DNA from: Chondromyces crocatus
GTDB taxonomy: Bacteria > Myxococcota_A > Polyangia > Polyangiales > Polyangiaceae
Reading direction: 5' to 3'
DNA: 64,000 nt
Assembly (NCBI RefSeq): GCF_001189295.1
Contig: NZ_CP012159.1
Coordinates: forward strand, 5,844,525 to 5,908,524
In this document: in pieces, positions 25,047 to 33,836 of the stretch
Numbering within the stretch: position 1 is the first letter of the stretch
How the letters are laid out: each line of letters begins with the position of its first letter
The notes under the pieces: model-generated
Told to the model about the DNA's origin: nothing
Seen by the model: only the letters and a program-made list of their open reading frames with translations
Databases searched by the model: none
Program-made: the position numbers and the translations under genes

Positions 25047-25967
25047 ATGGTCGATCGTCGGAAATCTCTCGTGGCGGGTGCGTTCGCCATCGCCCTGACC
25101 GCGGCCTGCGACGGTAGCCCGCCGCCCTCCGCGTCGCTGCCGCCGGCGCCGGTCGTCAGCGCGTCTGCTCCGCTGCAAGCCGTGAGCGCGACGCCGCCAG
25201 GGGAGACGGCCCTCTCCGCCGCGTCGGGGTCACCCTCCAACCCGCTGGGCCTCCCGCCCTTGCCGACCCGTCTGGATCCGGGGAAGCGCGTGTTCACGTT
25301 CTCGGACCGCATGCTGGCCGCGGCGCGCCCTGGCTCCACGCTGGTGATGTACTCCGCCACGGTGGTGGGCTTCGATGGCGACGATCTCATCATCGAGGGC
25401 ACGGGCGGCACGTCATACAAGGTGCACCCGGGGTACGTGATCGCGGTGCCCGACAAGCCGCGCATCGCGCTGCAAGCGCCGGTGCTGACGGCGTGGAACG
25501 GCGTGATGAAGCACGCGGTCATCCACCGGTTCGTGAAGGATCGGGTGGGCGTGCACCTGACGGACTCGGACAAGCGATCACCGGAGGTGCTGCTGAAGGA
25601 TCCCTGGATCGTGCCGCAGGTCGACGGGCTCGTCCCTGGCAACTTCGCCGCCCTCCAGGAGAAGGACACCTGGAACCACGTGACGCTGGTGTCGAAGCTG
25701 GGAGGCGAGGGACCCAAGCGCTGGTTCGTGCTCGGGTACGGGGGCGCTGCGAAGGTGGTCGAGGAGGTGGCCCTCCGGCCGATCCCGGTGAAGCCGCGGA
25801 ACCTGAAGGCGGGCCTCTTGGTGTGGGCCGAGTCCGTCGGTGTCCTGCGGCGTGCGGCGGTGGTGGGCTCGGACGACGTGGGCTTCTACACGCTCAAGTT
25901 CGAGCGCGCAGGGCGACCCGTGCGCGTGGGATGGGGGCACCTCGTGCCGACGCTCGATGGCGCGTGA
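25047..25967 (+). CDS. Predicted lipoprotein with a paired beta-domain
   Basis: 306 residues, ATG start. The signal ends in the lipobox LTAAC (lipidated Cys at about residue 21), followed by a Pro/Ser/Ala-rich linker of about 60 residues. Two similar segments, each about 90-100 residues, then appear to repeat one fold: STLVMYSATVVGFDGDDLII and GLLVWAESVGVLRRAAVVGS are equivalent in position, each followed by a beta-rich stretch ending in GYVIAVP or GHLVPT. This pattern suggests a duplicated Tudor/SH3-like barrel. No enzyme motif is visible. It is likely anchored in the cell envelope. It starts 93 bp after menE on the same strand; no functional link is evident. Confidence 0.82.
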   Translation: MVDRRKSLVAGAFAIALTAACDGSPPPSASLPPAPVVSASAPLQAVSATPPGETALSAASGSPSNPLGLPPLPTRLDPGKRVFTFSDRMLAAARPGSTLVMYSATVVGFDGDDLIIEGTGGTSYKVHPGYVIAVPDKPRIALQAPVLTAWNGVMKHAVIHRFVKDRVGVHLTDSDKRSPEVLLKDPWIVPQVDGLVPGNFAALQEKDTWNHVTLVSKLGGEGPKRWFVLGYGGAAKVVEEVALRPIPVKPRNLKAGLLVWAESVGVLRRAAVVGSDDVGFYTLKFERAGRPVRVGWGHLVPTLDGA

Positions 25968-26111
25968 CGGGGGAGATCCTGGCGCGCGAGCGTCCCGTGG
26001 GAGGGGGGTTCCAGAAGACGTGGTGGCCCGGGGCGCTACGTCACAAAACGGTCATGGTGCGCAAAACGCTTTGCATTTTTTCGCGTCGAGAGCGGTGGTA
26101 ATGCCGCTCGC

Positions 26112-26930
26112 ATGGACCTCGATTCAGCATGGCGAGCAGCGCGCCAGTGGGTTCCTTTCGTCGCACGTACCGTTGGCTTCGGTTCCATCTCCCTGACCCT
26201 CGGCCCGCTGACCCGTGATCACCGGGCGAGCCTCTGGGCGATGCAGCGCTGGTGTGAGACGAGCGCGCGCGGGCTGAACATCGCCGTCCACGCGAGCGGC
26301 ATGGAGAACGTGCCGGCCCACGGGCCGTTCGTGTACGCCGCCAACCACCAGAGCGTGCTCGACATCCTGGTGCTGGGCTCGGTGCTCCCTCACGACTACA
26401 AGTGGGCGGCGAAGCGCGAGCTGATGAAGATCCCCTTCCTCGGCTGGCACCTCAAGCTCGCGGGGCACGTGCCGGTCGACCGCAGCGCGGGCTCGCGCGC
26501 GGCGGCGCAGGTGATCGCTCGCTTCGAGGAGGTCCTGCGCGGGGGCAAGCCGCTGCTCGTGTTCCCGGAAGGGACGCGGAGCGACGATGGGATCCTGCGG
26601 CCCTTCAAGTCGGGCAGCTTCTACGCTGCGGTGCGGGCCGGGGTCCCGGTGGTCCCGGTGGCCATCGAGGGGACGCATCGGTTGATGAAGAAGGGGGCGC
26701 CCGATACGGGCGATGGCCGCATGCGTGACGTGTACGTCCGCATTGGCGCGCCGATCGAACCCCGCGCCGAGGGGAAGGAAGCCGTGCGTGTCTCGGATCT
26801 GCGCGATCGTGCCCATGCGGCCGTGATGGATCTGCACCTCGCGATCGGCGGGACGCCGCCGAAGCCGGCGCCGACGGGCATCGAGCCGAACGCCGTGCCA
26901 CCGGTGACCGAGGCGAGCGCCGCGGAGTGA
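26112..26930 (+). CDS. plsC: 1-acyl-sn-glycerol-3-phosphate acyltransferase (PlsC family)
   Basis: 272 residues, ATG start. The four PlsC blocks are present: block I NHQSVLD (NHX4D, catalytic His and Asp), block II around LGWHLKLAGHVPVDRSAG, block III VFPEGTRSDDG, and block IV VPVVPVAIEGTHRL. The enzyme acylates lysophosphatidate to phosphatidate at the inner membrane. The N-terminal hydrophobic stretch TVGFGSISLTLGPL probably associates with the membrane. The C-terminal 25 residues are Pro-rich and non-conserved. An AT-rich segment (26041-26090) lies upstream and may hold the promoter, but I cannot define it. Several paralogues per genome are usual, so in vivo substrate specificity is open. 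Confidence 0.9.
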   Translation: MDLDSAWRAARQWVPFVARTVGFGSISLTLGPLTRDHRASLWAMQRWCETSARGLNIAVHASGMENVPAHGPFVYAANHQSVLDILVLGSVLPHDYKWAAKRELMKIPFLGWHLKLAGHVPVDRSAGSRAAAQVIARFEEVLRGGKPLLVFPEGTRSDDGILRPFKSGSFYAAVRAGVPVVPVAIEGTHRLMKKGAPDTGDGRMRDVYVRIGAPIEPRAEGKEAVRVSDLRDRAHAAVMDLHLAIGGTPPKPAPTGIEPNAVPPVTEASAAE

Positions 26931-26983
26931 TGGTGCGCCGGTGCGCAGGCGCGCTCCCGCGATGCGGAAGCCGGCGCTGACGA

Positions 26984-27697
26984 TCAGTTCAGACATCGCC
27001 ACGGGAAGACGCACTGGAGCGTGCCGCCGGGCGCGGTGACGCACGAGGGGACCTGCGCGCACCGGTTGGTGGGACAGCTCAGGATGCCGTTCTGTTCGCA
27101 GAGCGAGTCGCTGGGGGTCCCCGTGCAGTCGTCGTCTTCGGGCGTGTTCAGGTCCTCCACCTGCATGGGCAGCACTTCACCCATGCAGGCGGCAAACCAG
27201 GTCCCCTCGGGAGAGCAGGTGCGGATTCCAGAGCGACAGATCCCGACACCTTCGGTCTCCGGAGGGCCGTTGTAGCAAGGCTCCGTGTCTCCGGGGAAGC
27301 ACTCGCAGCCCTGGTTCACCTCGCCGTCGCAGTCGTCGTCGACATCGTTCGCGCAGCTCTCGGAGACCGGGGTGACCTCGTGCTCGCAGGGGCCGTAGCC
27401 GCTGCCATCCTCGAGACAGATCTCGACGCCGGCCACGCAGGCGCCCACGTCTCGGGTCGCGGGATCGCCGGTGTAGCAAGCCCGCCCGTGGCCCGGGGAG
27501 CATGCCTTCTGGCTTCCCGGTGCCGACTCGCCAGGGAGCGCCGCGCGCTTCGTGTCGTCCCGCGCATCGTCACTGTCAGGATCTCCGAGCGCTTCCGTGA
27601 TCGCCCGCTCCTCGTCTTCTCCGAGCTGCGTCCCCTGAGCGCAGGCGAGAGGTAGCGAGGCTGCTGCGACGAGCAGCGCCATGCCGTGGATCCGCAT
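26984..27697 (-). CDS. MopE-like Cys/Asp-rich lipoprotein
   Basis: 237 residues from ATG at 27697-27695 (MRIHGMALLVAAASLPLACA), a signal peptide with lipobox PLAC. The mature part is Cys-rich and has the myxobacterial MopE-type motif CANDVDDDCDGEVNQGCEC, a Ca2+/Cu-binding DxDxDG-like loop bracketed by Cys. Two related blocks (GACVAGVEICLEDGSGYGPC and GICRSGIRTCSPEGTWFAAC) show an internal duplication. Such proteins are abundant in Myxococcota and are thought to be surface-exposed metal-binding or adhesion proteins. An upstream in-frame ATG at 27730 would add charged residues before the signal and is not favoured. It is divergent from the gene at 27817. Confidence 0.85.
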   Translation of the reverse strand: MRIHGMALLVAAASLPLACAQGTQLGEDEERAITEALGDPDSDDARDDTKRAALPGESAPGSQKACSPGHGRACYTGDPATRDVGACVAGVEICLEDGSGYGPCEHEVTPVSESCANDVDDDCDGEVNQGCECFPGDTEPCYNGPPETEGVGICRSGIRTCSPEGTWFAACMGEVLPMQVEDLNTPEDDDCTGTPSDSLCEQNGILSCPTNRCAQVPSCVTAPGGTLQCVFPWRCLN

Positions 27698-27816
27698 CGA
27701 GCTTCCCTCCTGCCTCGATGCCATTCGCAAGGACCATTCCGTAGCGGGCTGGCGTGATCCTCACAGCGCCCCCTTGCATGCGGGGGGGCTCCTGGGCAAT
27801 CGTAACCGCCTCGCTC

Positions 27817-28512
27817 ATGCCGAAGACCGATCCCAAGGTGCTGCTCCGGAAGGCCAGCGACTACCTGAAGGCGCACCCCGAGGAAATCGCGCGGGCCGTG
27901 CGCGGCGCGCTCGGGTTGCGGCTCGGAGTCCCCATCGATGCGCTGAGATATCTGGCGCGCGAGTTCGATGGCGGCAAGAAGGCGCCGCGAGATGTCGTGC
28001 TGGAGGCCGCTCCGCCCGGGCTTCGAGCGTCCATGACGGTGGATGTCATGAAGACGCCGCTGCGTGTGTCGCTGGTGGTCTTCGTGGAGGAGCTGGACGT
28101 CCAGCCTGAAGCCGTCTTGATCGGTCTGCGCATCGCCGACCTGAAGCTCGATGTGCTCTCCGAGGAAGACTCGCCGCTCGCCGGGCTGCTTCGCTCGGGA
28201 GCGCTCGATCTGTCCAAGCCGGGTAATCTGGTCAACATCATGCCCAAGCGTCCGGCCGCGCTGGTGGCAGCGAGCGACGACCGGGTGACGCTGGATCTGA
28301 TGAAAGTCCGCAAGATCGCCGCGAATCCAGCGGTGTCACGGACGCTGCGCATCATGACACCGGTGCTCGGTGTCCGCGCCTTGAAGACGAAGGACGACCA
28401 CCTGGACCTTCATCTCCGAGCCACACCGGCGGGCTTCCGCGCAGCGCTGGAGGCCATGCGGCAGCAAGAGGCGGAGCGAGACCCGTCCGGTACGGAGCGC
28501 GAGGTCGTCTAA
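27817..28512 (+). CDS. Conserved hypothetical protein
   Basis: 231 residues from ATG at 27817 (MPKTDPKVLLRKASDYLKAH); an upstream start at 27754 would add an implausible leader. The N-terminal 50 residues are helical and basic; residues about 65-210 alternate beta strands and helices (MTVDVMKTPLRVSLVVFVEE, AVLIGLRIADLKLDVLSEED, RVTLDLMKVRKIAANPAVSR). There is no signal peptide, membrane helix or catalytic motif that I can identify, and I do not recognise the family. The Ser/Thr kinase gene starts 44 bp downstream on the same strand, so the two may be co-transcribed, but a functional link is only a guess. Confidence 0.72.
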   Translation: MPKTDPKVLLRKASDYLKAHPEEIARAVRGALGLRLGVPIDALRYLAREFDGGKKAPRDVVLEAAPPGLRASMTVDVMKTPLRVSLVVFVEELDVQPEAVLIGLRIADLKLDVLSEEDSPLAGLLRSGALDLSKPGNLVNIMPKRPAALVAASDDRVTLDLMKVRKIAANPAVSRTLRIMTPVLGVRALKTKDDHLDLHLRATPAGFRAALEAMRQQEAERDPSGTEREVV

Positions 28513-28556
28513 AACCCTTTCGGGACGGAGCCATCGGCCGTTAGACTCCCGCCTGC

Positions 28557-31151
28557 ATGTCCCGGCTCCCCGAGCCCGCCCCGGCGGGGCTCTCGTTTCA
28601 GTACCTCGCCGAGATCGCCGTGGGCGCGACGACGCGCGTGGACCTCAGCCGGATCACCGGGCCGAGGCGCAGCGGCGAGCTCTGTGCCGTCAAGCGACTG
28701 CACGCGCACCTCGAAGAAGACGCAGGGGTAGCGACGGAGTTCCTCGACGAGGTCTGGATGACCGCGTCCCTCAAGCACCCCAGTGTGGTCGAGGTGGTGG
28801 GGTGGGGGAAGGACGAGCAGGGCTCGTACCTCGCCGTGGAGCTGGTGCAAGGCGTCAGCCTGATGCGGCTGATGAAGACGGTGACCGAGACCCGCGAGGC
28901 GTTCCCGGAGCGCCTGGTGGTCTACGCTGCGGCGCAGATCTGTCGCGGGCTCGCGGCTGCTCACGGTCTGCGGGCGCCCTCGGGTGAGCTGCTGAACCTC
29001 GTTCACCGCGATCTGACGCCGGGGAACGTGCTCGTCGGCTTCCAGGGCGAGGTGAAGATCGCCGACTTCGGCCTGGCCAAGGCGAAGCTGCGCATGACGC
29101 GGACGCTCACCGGCACGCTCAAGGGCGAGCCGACGTACATGGCCCCCGAGCAAGCGAAGGGCACCGAGATCGACCGCCGCGCGGATCTCTTCGCGCTGGG
29201 GGTGATGATGTTCGAGCTCTTCGCCGGGCAGCACCCCTGGGCAGCGCCCACCGAGTTCGAGATGGTGCACCTCATCGCGACGGCGCCGCCGGCCGATCTG
29301 CGCGAGCTGCGGCCGAAGATCGACAAGGGGCTGGTGACGCTCGTGAACCGCTGCCTGGAGAAGGATCCGGCGGCGCGCTACCAGAGCGCCGAGGAGATCC
29401 TGGCGCGCCTCGACGAGTGGTTGCACGCCCACGGCTACCAGCAGGGGAGCCAGGAGGCACTCGCCCGCTTCGTGCGGCGCAACGCCATGCGGCAGATGCG
29501 GTGGTTCGAGCGGGCCATGGGGGGTGAGCTCGCCCCGACGGGTGAAGCGATGCCCGTGAACCAGCCGCCTGCGGCGCGTCCGCCGCCTCCACCGCGCGCG
29601 GACTCGTACCTCGGGGGGCCGATCACCGTGCTCGGCGCCAAGGGGGTCCCCCTGGTCAAGGCGCCGCCAGGGGCCGAGCGGGACGAGGAGCGGACCGAGA
29701 TCACCGCCGATGTGCACGCGCGGTTCAAGGCCGGTCGCGATCCGGTCGACGAGCTGTCCGACGACGAGATGCCGACGGGTCCCATCGGGGGGTGGGGCAA
29801 CGAGGAGGACGGGCCGACCCTCATCAAGAAGGGGCGGACCTTCCCGCTTCCCCGGTCCATCGGGCAGCTCATCGCTGCGCCCGAATCTTCCGTCACCAGC
29901 ATCGTCACGTCGAAGGGGGACAGTCCCTCGACGATCGCGCGGATCCGAGGGCCGCACGACACGCTGCTCGACGAAGAAAGCGATGCGCGTACGACGGCGG
30001 TGAAGGCGGTCCACCTGCCGGCGCCGCGGCTCCCAGCGCCTCTGCCCGCGCCGCTCCCCGTGCCACCCCTGGCTGCGCCGCCCGCTTCTCCCATCACGCC
30101 AGGAGCTGCACCGGGCTTGCTCGACGTGAGCTCGGAAGAGCTGCCGACGATGCCGCTCAAGGGCGACAACGCCTTTCCGATGCTGCCCTCGAACGGGCGC
30201 GCTCCCGGGTTGCCAGGGCATGCGACGTCGCCACCGCCGCCGCCGCCACCTGGCTCGAGTTCCATGCCGCCGCTCCCGGGGCGGAGTTCACCACCGCCCG
30301 GCGCGCTCGGGCCGCTGCCGCCACCGCGCGGGCCTTCGTTCCCACCGCCCGGAGGTGGGGCGGCGTCGGTCGCTGCACCTTTTCGCACGACGACGCCGCT
30401 GGAGCTGTCCGAGTCCCGCAGCCTCGCGACGCCCCCGGATCAGCGGGTCGTGGCGGAGGCAGAGCGGCTCGCCCGTGAGGCAGCGCGGCTGCGTGAGGAA
30501 GCAGAGCGGCTGGCAGCGTCGTCGCGGGCCGTGAGCCAGGCGGCAGCGATGGCTGCTGAAGCGGTGAGGCTGCTGTCGAGCGGTGGGGCGACGGAAGCCG
30601 CGCGCCGTCTGGAGGAGGCCCTCCACCTGGAGCGCAGCGCCTCGGCGGGGATCCCGGCGTCCTCTCCCGTGGCGCAGGCGCCCAGCTTGCCGCCTCCGCC
30701 CCCCCCGCCGCCCCCTTCCAGCCCCAGCCTCCTGCACGAGTCGGCCTCGTCCCCGGCGTTCCTCGCTGGTGCCAAGGCTTCGGATCTGCCCGCATTTGCG
30801 TCGAGCAGCGCTCCGTTCTCGTCGCCGCAGCCGGAATTTCAGGTGTCCGCGTCGCCGCATCCGACGCTTCGACTGACGGGCAACGGGGTCCCCGGCAGCG
30901 GCGCGGCGATCGCCTCGGTGCCACCTCCGTCGAGCTACCTGCATCGATCCACCGGGATGAGCGGCGGAGCCCCCCTCATGCCAGCGGCCCTGGGACCCGA
31001 CGGGGCGGCGCAGGGCCTCGTCACGGGGGGGGCCGGCGGTCTCCAACCAGACGTCCCGTCGACGCTGTTCGGCATGTCCAAGCTCCTCGTGCTGCTGTTC
31101 GTGGGCGTCTTCGTGCTCGTGCTGGGTCTCCTGTTCCTGGTCTTCTCGTGA
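28557..31151 (+). CDS. Membrane-anchored Ser/Thr protein kinase (Pkn type)
   Basis: 864 residues. The kinase domain spans about residues 15-290: K46 in CAVKRL binds ATP (the glycine loop is degenerate, AEIAVGATTRV), D152 in VHRDLTPGN is the catalytic base, D170 of ADFGLAKAK binds Mg2+, and the activation segment ends in GEPTYMAPEQ. RYQSAEEILARLDEWL closes the domain. About 500 residues of Pro/Ser/Ala-rich disordered sequence follow, containing a short coiled coil (AEAERLAREAARLREEAERL). The protein ends with a single membrane helix, KLLVLLFVGVFVLVLGLLFL, and almost nothing beyond it, so the kinase faces the cytosol and is tail-anchored. Myxobacteria encode large numbers of such kinases; substrates are unknown. 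The TPR gene follows. Confidence 0.92.
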   Translation: MSRLPEPAPAGLSFQYLAEIAVGATTRVDLSRITGPRRSGELCAVKRLHAHLEEDAGVATEFLDEVWMTASLKHPSVVEVVGWGKDEQGSYLAVELVQGVSLMRLMKTVTETREAFPERLVVYAAAQICRGLAAAHGLRAPSGELLNLVHRDLTPGNVLVGFQGEVKIADFGLAKAKLRMTRTLTGTLKGEPTYMAPEQAKGTEIDRRADLFALGVMMFELFAGQHPWAAPTEFEMVHLIATAPPADLRELRPKIDKGLVTLVNRCLEKDPAARYQSAEEILARLDEWLHAHGYQQGSQEALARFVRRNAMRQMRWFERAMGGELAPTGEAMPVNQPPAARPPPPPRADSYLGGPITVLGAKGVPLVKAPPGAERDEERTEITADVHARFKAGRDPVDELSDDEMPTGPIGGWGNEEDGPTLIKKGRTFPLPRSIGQLIAAPESSVTSIVTSKGDSPSTIARIRGPHDTLLDEESDARTTAVKAVHLPAPRLPAPLPAPLPVPPLAAPPASPITPGAAPGLLDVSSEELPTMPLKGDNAFPMLPSNGRAPGLPGHATSPPPPPPPGSSSMPPLPGRSSPPPGALGPLPPPRGPSFPPPGGGAASVAAPFRTTTPLELSESRSLATPPDQRVVAEAERLAREAARLREEAERLAASSRAVSQAAAMAAEAVRLLSSGGATEAARRLEEALHLERSASAGIPASSPVAQAPSLPPPPPPPPPSSPSLLHESASSPAFLAGAKASDLPAFASSSAPFSSPQPEFQVSASPHPTLRLTGNGVPGSGAAIASVPPPSSYLHRSTGMSGGAPLMPAALGPDGAAQGLVTGGAGGLQPDVPSTLFGMSKLLVLLFVGVFVLVLGLLFLVFS

Positions 31152-31215
31152 CTTCGGCGTCGTCCACGGCACACCTCGCTTGATCCCGCAGCGGCCCGGC
31201 AGCTACCGTCGGGAC

Positions 31216-32760
31216 ATGGCGGAGCAGGACGACTGGTTGCTCATCGGCTTGGACGAAAAGTTGGCGCGTCGGCAGGGCCTTCCCCCGCGACTGCCCGTCC
31301 CCAAAGCGGAGTTCGATGGCCTCGCGGACAATGGCCTCAGCATCGACAACGCGCGCAAGTGGATCAAAGACTTTCTGACGAACTCGGAGCCCGGGAAGAG
31401 CGGCGTCTGGCGCAAGCAGAACAGCGCCGTCGTCAGCAGCCTGGAGGCCTTCGTCGACAAGGGGCCTCTCTGGGAGCGAGCGCAGAAGTGCTTCGCCGAG
31501 AACGACTACGAGAAGGCCATCTCGACGCTGAAGCGCATCAGCACGATGGATCCCGAGGATCATGCCGCGAAGCTGAACCTCGCGTCCGCGCAGGCGAACC
31601 AGCGTGATTTCCCGGCGGCGCTGAAGAACTTCCAGGCCATCCGGAAGACGTTCGAGGGCGATCCCGACTTCCACGTGGCGGTCGGGCACGTGCACCTCGC
31701 TCTGGAGAACCGGGACGCCGCAATGGATGAGATGGTGCTCGCGCTGGAGGCGAAGCCGGATCATCAGCCAGCCCTGGACGCGATGGTGCAGATGCGGGTG
31801 CTGACGCCGATCTACGAGAACCCGCGCGACGCGAACTCGTTGCTCTACGTGCGCGCGGACGCCGTAGACGAGTACCTGCGCGGGCAGTGGGACGCAGAGC
31901 CCCGCGACCTGGCGTTCTTCATCGAGCAGATCGCCTACCACGAGCGCGAGCTGCGCCACGGCGTGGTGCTCGCGGCGGCCGAGCGTGCGATCGAGTCCGC
32001 CGGGAAGACGGAGTCCCCCGACGCGAGCCAGGTCGAGCGGGTGGAGCTGGCGCGCGTCTCGGCGCTTCGAGCGCTCGGCCGCGTCACCGAGGCGCAGGCG
32101 GCGGCAGAGGCCTACGCGGCGCGCGCTCCTCGGTCGGCAGGGGCGCAGGTGGAGCTGGCGCGGACGCTGGCCACCGGAGGACGTGGAGACGAGGCACGGG
32201 CCGCCATCGATCGCGCGCTCGAGATCGATCCGGGCGACCTCGAAGCCCTCGCGATCCGTTTCCTCCCCGAGGACACCAACGACCTGCAGAAGATGCACGC
32301 GGCCTTCCCCGCGCTCCAGGCGTTCGTCGAGGCGCATCCAGAGAGCGCGGGGGCGTGGCGCTCCAGAGCGCGCGCAGAGCTGGCCATCGGGCGAGAGGAC
32401 GACGGGCTCGCGCATTTCGCGAAGGCCGTGTCCCTGGCGCCCGCCGACGACGAGCTGCGGGCCGAGTACTGGGGCGAGCTGGGCAAGCAGCAGCGCTACC
32501 AGGAGATTCTCGACGACGCGGCGAAGATCTCCGACATGAAGAAGCGCGACTGGAAGCTCCGGTGGAACGAGGCGGAGGCCTACGTCGGCCTGGAGAAACG
32601 CGCCGAAGCGCGCGCGTGCTTCTCGGCGATCAACTTCGACGAGTCGCTCCACGTCGACGTCCGCAAGCGCGCGAAGCGCGCCGTGAACGCGGTGGACGAG
32701 CAGGCGGCCACGCCGGCCGAGCCGCCGGCTGCCGGTGAAGGCGAAGCCACGCCGGGCTGA
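31216..32760 (+). CDS. Tetratricopeptide repeat protein
   Basis: 514 residues from ATG at 31216 (MAEQDDWLLIGLDEKLARRQ); a TTG 36 bp upstream is less likely. After a 100-residue N-terminal region the protein is built of TPR helices: RAQKCFAENDYEKAISTLKR, AAKLNLASAQANQRDFPAAL, HVAVGHVHLALENRDAAMDE, and, after a diverged central part, AQVELARTLATGGRGDEARA and similar units. No signal peptide or membrane helix is present, so it is a cytosolic scaffold. It starts 64 bp after the Ser/Thr kinase on the same strand, and in myxobacteria kinase-TPR pairs often interact; that is inference from position. A Pro/Ala/Glu-rich tail ends the protein. Confidence 0.86.
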   Translation: MAEQDDWLLIGLDEKLARRQGLPPRLPVPKAEFDGLADNGLSIDNARKWIKDFLTNSEPGKSGVWRKQNSAVVSSLEAFVDKGPLWERAQKCFAENDYEKAISTLKRISTMDPEDHAAKLNLASAQANQRDFPAALKNFQAIRKTFEGDPDFHVAVGHVHLALENRDAAMDEMVLALEAKPDHQPALDAMVQMRVLTPIYENPRDANSLLYVRADAVDEYLRGQWDAEPRDLAFFIEQIAYHERELRHGVVLAAAERAIESAGKTESPDASQVERVELARVSALRALGRVTEAQAAAEAYAARAPRSAGAQVELARTLATGGRGDEARAAIDRALEIDPGDLEALAIRFLPEDTNDLQKMHAAFPALQAFVEAHPESAGAWRSRARAELAIGREDDGLAHFAKAVSLAPADDELRAEYWGELGKQQRYQEILDDAAKISDMKKRDWKLRWNEAEAYVGLEKRAEARACFSAINFDESLHVDVRKRAKRAVNAVDEQAATPAEPPAAGEGEATPG

Positions 32761-32779
32761 GTTCGAACTGGTCTGAAGT

Positions 32780-32828
32780 CCCCCACGAGCGGTGGGGGGT
32801 GATCCGAAGGGGGCACCCCGGTGCCCCC
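32780..32828. terminator. Two GC hairpins between convergent genes
   Basis: CCCCCAC-N5-GTGGGGG (32780-32798) and GGGGGCAC-CCCG-GTGCCCCC (32809-32828) are perfect inverted repeats in the 78-bp gap between the TPR gene stop and the DUF2505 gene stop. There is no T-run, so they may act as a bidirectional pause or RNA-end protector rather than a classical terminator. Confidence 0.5.
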
Positions 32829-32838
32829 GTGAGATCCG

Positions 32839-33345
32839 TCAGCCCGCCTTCCCTTCGGCGACCCAGCGGTTCATGAAGCCCTGGCTGCGGTCCCATCCCT
32901 CGCGGAGCTGCTTCTCGGCGCTGCTCTCGATGAGGCCACCGACACCGAAGACCTTGGCCTCGATGAGGATCTCGGTGATGCGCCGGACCTTGTCGTCGCC
33001 GATCGGCTCGATGCGCATCGAGCCTTCCTGGCGCACTTTGTCGGCCATCGCGCTGGGGGTCATCTTCCAGGTCCAGACCTTGGTCGCCTTGTTCCAGCGC
33101 CCATCTTCCGTGTAGCTGAAGCTGCTTCCGAGCAGCTTCTGTACCGGCCCTGGCATCTCCATCTTGGGCTGACCGGAGACCTTCCGGAAGATCTCCGTGT
33201 CCGACTCGCGCTGCTCGAGGATCTGGTACGCCGGGAAGCCGAGGTATTCCAGGAAGAGCTTTTCATTGAAGCTCTTATCGAAGAAGACCTTCCAGAAGGT
33301 GTCGGCGTTGCAGTTGATCTCGTGGGTGAGCGTAAATTTTCCCAT
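32839..33345 (-). CDS. DUF2505-family START/SRPBCC-like protein
   Basis: 168 residues, ATG at 33345-33343 (MGKFTLTHEINCNADTFWKV). The opening strand-helix pattern and the central GRWNKATKVWTWKMTPS followed by GSMRIEPIGDDKVRRITEIL are those of the DUF2505 family, members of the SRPBCC (Bet v 1-like) superfamily that bind hydrophobic ligands in a helix-grip fold. It ends with the long C-terminal helix IESSAEKQLREGWDRSQGFM. Length matches the family. No catalytic residues are known for these proteins; a role in lipid binding or polyketide-like ligand handling is only possible. It faces the TPR gene convergently, and its promoter side faces the candidate small RNA at 33561-33675. Confidence 0.85.
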   Translation of the reverse strand: MGKFTLTHEINCNADTFWKVFFDKSFNEKLFLEYLGFPAYQILEQRESDTEIFRKVSGQPKMEMPGPVQKLLGSSFSYTEDGRWNKATKVWTWKMTPSAMADKVRQEGSMRIEPIGDDKVRRITEILIEAKVFGVGGLIESSAEKQLREGWDRSQGFMNRWVAEGKAG

Positions 33346-33560
33346 GAATTCCTCGCAGTGGGTTGCCGTCAGGGGTCTAGCGCAGCCGGTCGGAGGCGTC
33401 CACGACAGGCAGCCACCGAGGAAGGCTCGGGTGGTGGTGCGAGCACTGCATCTTTCATGTTCGAGGTTTCACATCTGAACTGCTCGGCAGAGATGGGTCT
33501 CGAACCATGCGAAACATCGTGGTGTGGAGCTGGCATGTTCCCTGCGATGAGAGGGAACCA

Positions 33561-33675
33561 GCGTCGGCACGGTGCTTCGTTTCCCCCCCCCACGAAGCCT
33601 GTGTGACGCGCTTTCTCGGCACGCTGTAGAGCCCTCGCTTCCCCCCCCCGCGAGGCCTACGGCGTGCTTTTTTTT
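33561..33675 (+). ncRNA. Candidate small RNA with two C9-loop hairpins
   Basis: Two adjacent hairpins are alike. The first (33561-33609) has an 18-bp imperfect stem with two small bulges, closing with GCTTCGT/ACGAAGC. The second (33619-33667) also has 18 pairs with two bulges, closing with CCTCGC/GCGAGG. Both have an 11-nt loop of TT followed by nine C. The second is followed directly by eight T. Pyrimidine-rich loops are known in regulatory RNAs that pair with purine-rich ribosome binding sites. Both flanking genes are on the minus strand, so a + strand transcript ending here would be a separate unit. The 5' end and promoter are not defined; 33346-33560 and 33676-33836 contain nothing else I can name. 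Confidence 0.5.
33619..33675 (+). terminator. Strong Rho-independent terminator with C9 loop
   Basis: An 18-pair stem (outer arm GCACGC/GCGTGC, inner arm CCTCGC/GCGAGG) with loop TT plus C9, followed by T8 at 33668-33675. On the minus strand there is no T-run, so it acts on + strand transcripts only. Confidence 0.75.
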
Positions 33676-33836
33676 GTGCGCGCGGGCCCGTCGCGGGTCG
33701 TGACTCTGCGCCGCCGGGTCCGAGCCGGACCCCAGCGGGGTGAGGCGCTGCGGTGGGAGCTTCCGCGCTTCGAGAGGTGTCCGGGGTGGGGGAGGGGAGG
33801 CTGGCCGTGTGGTGTGACCGGGGGCCAGCGTGCGGG

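Noticed and set aside
22197-25178. Very long antisense open frame opposite menC/menE
   Set aside because: Arg/Pro/His/Ser-rich, no domain, fully antisense to well-matched menC and menE; open only because of high GC content.
26041-26090. Terminator GCAAA-ACGC-TTTGC plus T-run before plsC
   Set aside because: Only a 5-bp AT-rich stem; position just ahead of plsC makes promoter or leader equally likely, so it is not called.
33480-33510. tRNA-like TCGAACC segment
   Set aside because: No acceptor, D or anticodon stem can be formed around it.
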